Under the pieces are notes generated by a model. That model had not been told where the DNA came from, did no database searches, and worked only from the letters and a program-made list of their open reading frames with translations. From an uncultured Clostridia bacterium (lineage in GTDB: Bacteria; Bacillota; Clostridia; Christensenellales; Borkfalkiaceae), in assembly GCA_944372565.1 (NCBI GenBank), contig CALVZR010000023.1, forward strand, positions 1 through 7,291: 7,291 bases of DNA. Direction: 5' to 3'. This document shows positions 1-4,178 of the stretch, one piece after another (the first letter of the stretch is position 1; every line of letters starts with the position of its first letter). The position numbers were made by a program, and so were the translations under genes.

Positions 1-671
1 TTTTTTTGTTCGATGCGGTCCTCGAACTGCAAAACCGCCTCCGCAATGGATTCGTCCAGGCGGAAAACCTTCTTTTCGGTTTTGATCTCCTGGTTTTCCA
101 GCTTGTTGAGTTTTAAGATGTCGGAAACGAGCACGGTCAGCCGCCGCGAAGCGGAAACGAGCGCGTCGGCATATTTTTCACGGGTCGCCCGATCCACATC
201 CCCTTTGAGCGCCACAGAGTAATTCTGAATGATGGCGAGGGGGGTTTTGAGTTCGTGCGACACGTTGGAAACGAAATCCGCGCCGAGCACCTCGTTTTTG
301 GAAAGTTCCGCCGCCATACGGTTGATGTTTTCCATAATGCGGTCGAATTCGTTATACCGCCCGTAGGAATGGGAAGGTTCCAGCCGCACGGAAAAATCGC
401 CCGAGGCGATGCGTTCGGTCGCTTCGAGGATGCGCTCCACGGGGCGGTTTACCGTGATCTTCCTGCGGATGCCGTCGATGAGGATGCACGCGAAGGAAAA
501 GAACGCAATCACCGTGAGCATGATAAGCGAAATCGCCCCGTTGTTGCCGCCGAAAGATCGGTCCGCCGAGGCATAGACCAAAACGGCGATCATGACGATG
601 ACGGCGATGGTGAGAAAAAGCGTTGCCGAGCCGAGCAGGGAAAAAAACTTTTTGGAAGTCTGCGGTTTCAT
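1..671 (-). CDS. Sensor histidine kinase, N-terminal part (cut by left window edge)
   Basis: Membrane sensor kinase that autophosphorylates on histidine and passes the phosphate to the response regulator encoded just upstream. My translation from 671 gives 223 residues before the edge. A first membrane helix spans about residues 11-33, then an outside loop of only about 11 residues, then a second helix at about 46-67. A HAMP linker follows (about 68-125), then the HisKA dimerisation domain with the H-box SNVSHELKTPLA, whose phospho-acceptor is His139. The catalytic ATPase domain (N, G1 and G2 boxes) lies beyond the window, so completeness cannot be judged. The start ATG (671-669) overlaps the regulator's TGA (670-668), which implies translational coupling; an AAGGCG-like site at 680-685 sits inside the regulator's 3' end. 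The family is certain. The stimulus is unknown; the very short loop suggests sensing within the membrane or through a partner protein. Confidence 0.95.
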   Translation of the reverse strand, partial: MKPQTSKKFFSLLGSATLFLTIAVIVMIAVLVYASADRSFGGNNGAISLIMLTVIAFFSFACILIDGIRRKITVNRPVERILEATERIASGDFSVRLEPSHSYGRYNEFDRIMENINRMAAELSKNEVLGADFVSNVSHELKTPLAIIQNYSVALKGDVDRATREKYADALVSASRRLTVLVSDILKLNKLENQEIKTEKKVFRLDESIAEAVLQFEDRIEQK

Positions 672-1339
672 CTGAGCACCGCCTTATATCCCAGCCCGTG
701 CACGGTAACGATTTCGAATCCGTCGCACACGGCGGTTTTTTCGCGCAGTTTGGACATATAAACGTCCACGGTGCGGGAGGTGGCGGAAGAATCGTAATCC
801 CAGAATTCGTCCATCAGCTGCGTGCGCGTGAAGGTGCGTTTGGGGTAGGAGAGCAGTTTGAAAAGCAGGTCGAACTCCCGCACGGTGAGGGGGAGTTCTT
901 CGCCGTTTACGTAGGCGGTGTGCTCGTCCAAATTCATGCGCAGGTTTCCCGCCGTGAGTTCGCGGCTCTGCTCGATGTGCGCCCTTCTGAGCAGCGCGCG
1001 CACGCGCAGAAGGAGGATATCCGTATCGAAGGGCTTCACCACGTAATCGTCCGCGCCCGCGGCGTAGCCGCGCTGCTGGGCGGGTTTGTCGTCGAGCGCG
1101 GTCATAAAAAGGATGGGGATATTCCCGTCCGTCTGCCGCACGGCCTTTGCGAGCGCATACCCGTCGGTGTGCGGCATCATAATGTCGCTGATCAGCATAT
1201 CGAAATTTTCTTTTTCCATCGCGCGCAGCGCCTGTTCCCCGTCCTTACAGGAAACGACTTCGTATCCGCCTTGCGAAAGCGCGGAGCAGACCAGTTCGTT
1301 GAGCATTTCGTCGTCTTCGGCAACCAGAATTCTGATCAT
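668..1339 (-). CDS. OmpR/PhoB-family response regulator
   Basis: DNA-binding response regulator of 223 residues, the usual length for this family. The N-terminal receiver domain (about 1-118) has the acidic pair Asp9/Asp10, the phospho-acceptor Asp52 in SDIMMP, Thr80 and Lys102 in the KPF motif, so every catalytic residue of a working receiver is present. The C-terminal winged-helix domain (about 127-223) ends in the typical pattern of a recognition helix (SRTVDVYMSKLREK) followed by the wing VTVHGLGYKAV. The start at 1339 is supported by a strong ribosome binding site, GGGGAGGA, at 1345-1352 (minus strand), five bases before the ATG. It is the first gene of a two-gene operon with the histidine kinase. 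Similar regulators control phosphate uptake, envelope stress or antibiotic resistance, and the sequence alone does not say which, so I give no symbol. Confidence 0.97.
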   Translation of the reverse strand: MIRILVAEDDEMLNELVCSALSQGGYEVVSCKDGEQALRAMEKENFDMLISDIMMPHTDGYALAKAVRQTDGNIPILFMTALDDKPAQQRGYAAGADDYVVKPFDTDILLLRVRALLRRAHIEQSRELTAGNLRMNLDEHTAYVNGEELPLTVREFDLLFKLLSYPKRTFTRTQLMDEFWDYDSSATSRTVDVYMSKLREKTAVCDGFEIVTVHGLGYKAVLR

Positions 1340-1344
1340 GGCAT

Positions 1345-1352
1345 TCCTCCCC
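1345..1352 (-). promoter_or_regulatory. Strong ribosome binding site of the response regulator
   Basis: On the minus strand the sequence GGGGAGGA ends five bases before the ATG at 1339. It fixes the start and suggests efficient translation of the first gene of the two-component operon. Confidence 0.85.
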
Positions 1353-1363
1353 GGATTTCTTTT

Positions 1364-1383
1364 ACGGGTTTATTATAACCCGT
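1364..1383. promoter_or_regulatory. Perfect inverted repeat over the -10 (candidate operator)
   Basis: The arms ACGGGTT (1364-1370) and AACCCGT (1377-1383) are perfect complements around a six-base AT centre (TATTAT). The repeat encloses the -10 of the two-component promoter and reaches the predicted start site, so only one arm would be transcribed. An RNA hairpin role for this promoter's transcript is therefore unlikely. A dimeric repressor site fits better, but the binding protein is unknown. Confidence 0.5.
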
Positions 1384-1400
1384 TTTCTTTTCCGAAACAA
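1372..1400 (-). promoter_or_regulatory. SigA-type promoter of the two-component operon
   Basis: On the minus strand a perfect -10 TATAAT (1377-1372) lies 17 bases downstream of a weaker -35 TTGTTT (1400-1395). Transcription would start near 1365, giving a leader of about 25 bases before the response regulator. The perfect -10 and ideal spacing make this the best promoter in the window. Its -35 is poor (3 of 6), which is common for promoters that need an activator. Confidence 0.7.
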
Positions 1401-1425
1401 TAAAAAAATGTTAAAATTTTGTAAA
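1398..1425 (-). promoter_or_regulatory. Three direct hexamers at 11-bp spacing (candidate OmpR/PhoP-type site)
   Basis: Read on the minus strand, TTTACA (1425-1420), TTAACA (1414-1409) and TTATTG (1403-1398) follow each other with five-base spacers. OmpR-family dimers bind direct repeats about one helical turn apart, and Gram-positive PhoP boxes resemble TTAACA repeats with this spacing. The third copy is degenerate and overlaps the -35, as in class II activation. The region is AT-rich, so chance is a real alternative. Confidence 0.35.
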
Positions 1426-1432
1426 AGGGGCG

Positions 1433-1459
1433 TTTTTTTGCGCCGAAACGGCAAAAAAA
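1433..1459. repeat. Inverted repeat T7GC / GCA7
   Basis: Arms TTTTTTTGC (1433-1441) and GCAAAAAAA (1451-1459) are perfect complements around a nine-base loop. An alternative inner stem, GCCG (1442-1445) with CGGC (1449-1452), closes an AAA loop. No T-run follows the stem on either strand, so it is not a classical terminator. It resembles the hairpin at 1620-1647. It lies upstream of the promoter I prefer for the glycosyltransferase, so it may act only as DNA structure. Confidence 0.5.
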
Positions 1460-1531
1460 GCGGCGGACTTGCCTTTTTGCCGTACGGCGGGCGGCGCGGA
1501 CGGGAAATTTACCGAAAATTTACCGTACCGC

Positions 1532-1560
1532 TTGCTTTTTGCGCGCGCGTGTGCCATGAT
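1532..1560 (+). promoter_or_regulatory. Candidate promoter of the glycosyltransferase gene
   Basis: TTGCTT (1532-1537) and CATGAT (1555-1560) are 17 bases apart, and a TG two bases upstream of the -10 gives an extended -10 (TGCCATGAT). Three of six -35 bases and four of six -10 bases match consensus, so this is moderate only. Transcription would begin near 1567 and give a leader of about 145 bases containing all the hairpins from 1571 onward. No better plus-strand promoter is visible between 1384 and 1710. Confidence 0.35.
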
Positions 1561-1605
1561 AGAAAAAAAGAAAGGCGGCAAAAAGCCGCTTTTGCATTTC
1601 ATTTC

Positions 1606-1626
1606 AAAAGGGACGTCCCTTTTTTT
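1606..1626 (+). terminator. Terminator-like palindrome inside the leader
   Basis: AAAAGGG (1606-1612), loop ACGT, CCCTTTT (1617-1623) and three further T residues form a short stem with a U-tract. The whole 18-base core is a perfect DNA palindrome, so a protein-binding site is an alternative. With only three G-C pairs in the stem it would terminate weakly, unlike the strong terminator at 2969-2995. Confidence 0.35.
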
Positions 1627-1647
1627 GCGGTGAAAACCGCAAAAAAA
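1620..1647. repeat. Perfect 12-bp inverted repeat with GAAA tetraloop
   Basis: Seven T plus GCGGT (1620-1631), loop GAAA (1632-1635), then ACCGC plus seven A (1636-1647). The arms are fully complementary, and GAAA is a stable GNRA loop. Its left arm takes up the T-run of the preceding terminator-like stem, so it could act as an antiterminator. Confidence 0.6.
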
Positions 1648-1695
1648 CAGTTGTTTACGGCGGAGAGATTTTTCCGCCGCGGAGATTTACCAAAA

Positions 1696-1702
1696 GAAGG
1701 AG
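1696..1702 (+). promoter_or_regulatory. Ribosome binding site that fixes the glycosyltransferase start
   Basis: GAAGGAG lies eight bases before the ATG at 1711. The frame stays open upstream to an ATG at 1408, but only this start has a good ribosome binding site. The region before it is hairpin DNA whose translation is a basic, low-complexity peptide. Confidence 0.8.
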
Positions 1703-1710
1703 AGATTGAG

Positions 1711-2961
1711 ATGCGCGTGCACAGGCAGGATCTGCTGGAGAACTTTCAGAAAGGGGAAAAACAGAACATTCTCATCGTCGCGGAAGCGTATTATCCGCTC
1801 ATCGGCGGGGCGACGGTGGTGGCGGACAACCTCGCCAAGGAATACGCGAAAACCTGCAACGTGGCGGTGATTACGGGGGATTGCCGGTACGAGGACAAGG
1901 CGGAATATCCCGTAATCCGCTGTACGGGGATAGGGCAGGGGAGCAACGGCACGCTGCCGCTGCCCGCTCTCGACGGGAAATTCAAACGGCTGATGAGAAA
2001 ACTGCCCATAGACGCGGTGCATATCCATTCGTATTTCGGGCTGGCGAAATTCGCCGTGCGCCTTGCGAAAAAGCGGGGGATCCCCGTCGTCATCCACGGG
2101 CATTCGCAGCTTTATAACGAATACATCACCATCGTGCATATGAAATGGCTGGCAAAATTGCTGCATAAGCGCGCGATACGGCTGTTCAACCGCGCGGACG
2201 AGGTGCTGGCGGTGAGCGAAACGCTTGCGAATATCTACCGCAGTACGGGGTGCAAAACGCCCGTGCGGGTGATGCGGAACGCCACGGAATTTACTTATCT
2301 CGATCATCCCGCGAAGATCGCCGCCGTGCGGGAAAAATACGCCGTTCCGGAGGACAAGCCCCTTCTTCTCTATCTGGGAAGGCTTGCCGCAGAGTGCAAG
2401 AACCTCGATTTTTTGCTCGACGCGCTCGCCGCGGCGGCAAACGCGGGCACGGAATACCGTATGCTGTTCGTGGGCGGCGGGCCGGATGCGGCGCGCCTGC
2501 AAAACAGGGCGGCGGAACTCGGGCTTTCTGAAAGGACGCTCTTTCTCGGCGACGTGGCGGACAGGGAAGAGCGGGAAGCGCTCTATCAGATGAGCGACTT
2601 GTTTTTGTTCCCCTCCGTCAGGGATTCCTCGCCGCTCGTCAAGCACGAGGCGGCGTCGCAGGGTACGCCTATGCTGTGTATTTCGGGCACGTCGGTCAGC
2701 GAGGACGTGAAGGACGGCGAGAACGGATTCACCGCGGAAAACAGCGTAGTTGCCTATGCAAAGCGCATCGGGGAGATTTTAAGCGACAAAGAAACGCTGC
2801 GCCGCGTGGGGGAAAACGCGCGGGAAACGCTGGGCGTTTCCTGGGAAGTGCCCGCAAAGCAGTGCCTGCATTTATTCGGCAGGCTCGCCGCCCAGCCTCC
2901 GCGGCAGAGCGAGAGCGTGTGGAAAAAACTGCGTTCCGCAAAAAAACAGCCGAGCAAATAA
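1711..2961 (+). CDS. GT4-family glycosyltransferase (GT-B fold)
   Basis: A retaining glycosyltransferase of 416 residues that moves a sugar from a nucleotide-sugar to an acceptor, probably a lipid or cell-surface glycan on the inner membrane face. The N-terminal Rossmann domain shows the GT4 pattern ILIVAEAYYPLIGGATVVADNLA (about 20-42, glycine loop at 31-33), then HIHSYFG (104-110) and HGHS (129-132). The C-terminal donor domain has LLYLGRLAAECKN (219-231), FVGGGPD (253-259), LFLGDV (277-282) and the acidic signature at 305-313. There the usual E-x7-E reads D-x7-E (Asp305, Glu313); I recall this variant from clostridial GT4 proteins. No signal peptide or membrane helix is visible. The basic tail (about 398-416) could aid membrane contact. 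It is transcribed alone, between a hairpin-rich leader and a strong terminator, so operon context does not reveal the acceptor. Family sure, substrate unknown. Confidence 0.93.
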   Translation: MRVHRQDLLENFQKGEKQNILIVAEAYYPLIGGATVVADNLAKEYAKTCNVAVITGDCRYEDKAEYPVIRCTGIGQGSNGTLPLPALDGKFKRLMRKLPIDAVHIHSYFGLAKFAVRLAKKRGIPVVIHGHSQLYNEYITIVHMKWLAKLLHKRAIRLFNRADEVLAVSETLANIYRSTGCKTPVRVMRNATEFTYLDHPAKIAAVREKYAVPEDKPLLLYLGRLAAECKNLDFLLDALAAAANAGTEYRMLFVGGGPDAARLQNRAAELGLSERTLFLGDVADREEREALYQMSDLFLFPSVRDSSPLVKHEAASQGTPMLCISGTSVSEDVKDGENGFTAENSVVAYAKRIGEILSDKETLRRVGENARETLGVSWEVPAKQCLHLFGRLAAQPPRQSESVWKKLRSAKKQPSK

Positions 2962-2968
2962 AAGACGC

Positions 2969-2995
2969 GCCCCGAACGGAAGTTCGGGGCTTTTT
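2969..2995 (+). terminator. Intrinsic terminator of the glycosyltransferase
   Basis: A nine-pair stem, GCCCCGAAC / GTTCGGGGC, with a GGAA loop is followed directly by five T residues, eight bases after the stop codon. It lies between convergent genes. On the minus strand the same stem is followed by GCGTCTTTT, so it may also stop spmB transcripts, less efficiently. Confidence 0.9.
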
Positions 2996-3026
2996 CGATA
3001 CGCGCGATTTTGCCGCGCATTGTGTT

Positions 3027-3530
3027 TTACATTACGAGGCAGATGAAACAGGCGAACACGCAGGCGCACAGCGAGGCGAACAGGCTGATGAAGATGGGCG
3101 CGGCGAGGTTTTTGGTTTTCGCCCCCGCGAAATACACCGCCGCCACGTAAAACACCGTTTCGCTGCTGCCGTAAATCACCGAAGCGCACCGCGCGATGTA
3201 ACTGTCCACGCCGTATGTATTGTAAATTTCCGTGAGCAGGGCGAGCGCCCCGTTCCCCGAAAAGGGTTTCACGAGCACGAGTTTGCTCAGTTCCGGCGGA
3301 ATGCCGAGCAGGCGGAAGAGCGGCGCGAGAAAGGCGGAAACGGCGTCCGCCGCGCCGCTCGCCTCGAAGAGTTCGGTCAGCACGAAAATGGCGGCGAGAT
3401 AGGGGAAGAGTTTCACCGCGAAGGGGATTGCCTGTCCCGCGCCCGAAACGAACGCGTCGTAAGGGCGCACTTTTTTGCAAAGCGCGTAGAGAATGATGAA
3501 GAGAAAGAGCGCGGGCAGAATGTATTTCAT
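3027..3530 (-). CDS. spmB: Spore maturation protein SpmB
   Basis: Integral membrane protein of 167 residues from the nucleoside-recognition (Gate) domain superfamily. In Bacillus subtilis SpmB acts with SpmA in dehydration of the spore core during late spore development; its transported substrate, if any, is not known. Hydrophobic segments lie at about 1-18, 40-56, 90-100, 120-136 and 145-167. The family signature is clear: KPFSGNGALALLTEIYNTYG (88-107), then SVIYGSSETVFYVAAVYF (117-134). The length is close to the usual value. The ATG (3530-3528) overlaps the spmA stop (3529-3527), and AAGGAA at 3545-3540 lies nine bases upstream. The open frame continues far upstream through spmA, but that part is a shadow. 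The gene closes a two-gene operon converging on the glycosyltransferase terminator. Some non-spore-formers also carry this family, so it is not proof of sporulation. Confidence 0.92.
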   Translation of the reverse strand: MKYILPALFLFIILYALCKKVRPYDAFVSGAGQAIPFAVKLFPYLAAIFVLTELFEASGAADAVSAFLAPLFRLLGIPPELSKLVLVKPFSGNGALALLTEIYNTYGVDSYIARCASVIYGSSETVFYVAAVYFAGAKTKNLAAPIFISLFASLCACVFACFICLVM

Positions 3531-4084
3531 TTCTGTTTCTTCCTTAAAAAGAGTTTCACGAGCAAAATGCCGACAACGGTGGAAACGGCGGTCGCGAGGA
3601 TGGTGGGCAGGATGATGTCGCTCGGCGAAAGCGAGCCGAGCGAAGTGCGCAGCGCGAGCACCGAGGTGGGCAGCAGCTGGATGCTCGTGGCGTTGATGAC
3701 GAAAAACATCGCGATCTGATATCCGGTATCCGGAAACTTTTCGAGTTCGGCGATGGATTTGATGCCCATGGGCGTGGTCGCCCCGCTCATTCCCAGCATA
3801 TTCGCGGAGATGTTGAGCGAAACGTATTCGTTTGCTTTCCCCGGAAGTTCGCCGAACAAAAAGCGGTTGAGAGGTTTGAGCAGACGGGCGAATTTTTCGG
3901 TGAGCATACTGCGCTCGGCAAGCTCGAAAATCCCCAACCACACGGCGTAGATCACCGTCATTTTCAAGGTGAGGGAAAGCGCCTTTTCCCCGCCCGCCAG
4001 CATAGAGGCGAGCGCGCCGTCCGGGTCGATGAAAAGCAAAACGGCGGTGCATACGGTAAAACCGATCGCGAAAATCACGTTCAT
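3527..4084 (-). CDS. spmA: Spore maturation protein SpmA
   Basis: Partner of SpmB, 185 residues, also from the nucleoside-recognition (Gate) superfamily. Hydrophobic stretches are at about 4-20, 40-56, 122-142 and 157-180, and the protein ends in a basic tail, RKKQK. The conserved core NISANMLGMSGATTPMGIKS (91-110) matches the SpmA signature of an Asn-Met-Leu-Gly run followed by a Thr-Pro-x-Gly turn. The start at 4084 gives an N-terminus with the expected first membrane helix, yet no Shine-Dalgarno sequence precedes it: the bases just upstream are AT-rich. Later in-frame ATG codons (residue 28 or 42) would remove the first helix. In B. subtilis spmA-spmB is expressed in the mother cell with dacB; no dacB is adjacent here. 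Loss of either protein there gives spores with a wetter core. Confidence 0.92.
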   Translation of the reverse strand: MNVIFAIGFTVCTAVLLFIDPDGALASMLAGGEKALSLTLKMTVIYAVWLGIFELAERSMLTEKFARLLKPLNRFLFGELPGKANEYVSLNISANMLGMSGATTPMGIKSIAELEKFPDTGYQIAMFFVINATSIQLLPTSVLALRTSLGSLSPSDIILPTILATAVSTVVGILLVKLFLRKKQK

Positions 4085-4090
4085 AATAAA

Positions 4091-4119
4091 AGATTATGCT
4101 TAAAAATCCCCGTTTATGT
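4091..4119 (-). promoter_or_regulatory. Weak SigE-like promoter candidate before spmA
   Basis: On the minus strand CATAATCT (4098-4091) sits 14 bases after ACATAAA (4119-4113). This loosely fits the mother-cell SigE pattern of an ATA-core -35 and a CATA-starting -10. Start of transcription would fall within a few bases of the spmA ATG, so the mRNA would be nearly leaderless, which would agree with the missing Shine-Dalgarno. No good SigA promoter is visible on this strand. The match is partial and could be chance. Confidence 0.22.
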
Positions 4120-4148
4120 TTTACTTTTGGCGCGTAAAATGCTAAAAT
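4120..4148 (+). promoter_or_regulatory. Promoter of the metG-tatD-radical SAM operon
   Basis: TTTACT (4120-4125) and TAAAAT (4143-4148) are 17 bases apart, with four of six and five of six matches to the SigA consensus. A second TAAAAT at 4135-4140 lacks a -35 at a good distance. Transcription would begin near 4155, leaving about 24 bases before metG, too short for a T-box or S-box riboswitch. Confidence 0.6.
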
Positions 4149-4178
4149 ACTTTAAAGGAAAAAGCAAGGAGTTTCAGT

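Larger units (their letters stand above)
1571..1710 (+). promoter_or_regulatory. Structured leader of the glycosyltransferase, with four hairpins
   Basis: Four stem-loops follow one another before the ribosome binding site. Hairpin 1 (1571-1593) has a GCGGC/GCCGC core extended by A-T pairs around an AAAAA loop. Hairpin 2 (1606-1623) is AAAAGGG/CCCTTTT around ACGT, with three more T residues after it, so it is terminator-like. Hairpin 3 (1620-1647) has perfect 12-base arms closed by a GAAA tetraloop. Hairpin 4 (1658-1679) pairs CGGCGG with CCGCCG. Hairpins 2 and 3 share bases 1620-1626 and cannot form fully together, which is the layout of an attenuator. No known riboswitch or T-box motif is recognisable, and I see no convincing small gene in this gap. 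Confidence 0.4.

Noticed and set aside
255..1378. Plus-strand reading frames opposite the two-component genes
   Set aside because: They are antisense shadows of GC-rich codons. The minus-strand kinase and regulator have complete catalytic motifs, and the plus-strand frames have none.
1408..1710. In-frame upstream extension of the glycosyltransferase by 101 residues
   Set aside because: No ribosome binding site at 1408, the translation is basic and low in complexity, the region is full of inverted repeats, and GT4 proteins begin near the start chosen at 1711.
1637..2949. Identical 14-base direct repeat CCGCAAAAAAACAG at 1637-1650 and 2936-2949, on either side of most of the glycosyltransferase gene
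   Set aside because: Half of it is an A-run, the second copy lies inside the coding end, and no integrase, transposase or target duplication is present. Chance is the simpler explanation.
3002..3018. GCGCG/CGCGC inverted repeat after spmB
   Set aside because: A five-pair stem with no T-run on either strand; not enough to call a terminator, though it lies near the expected 3' end of the spm transcript.
3531..4052. Long minus-strand reading frame continuing upstream of spmB
   Set aside because: It runs through spmA in another frame and gives an arginine- and histidine-rich translation, while spmA in its own frame has clear family motifs.
4149..4178. Possible T-box or SAM riboswitch before metG
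   Set aside because: The predicted leader is only about 24 bases and has no specifier stem, T-box sequence or terminator.
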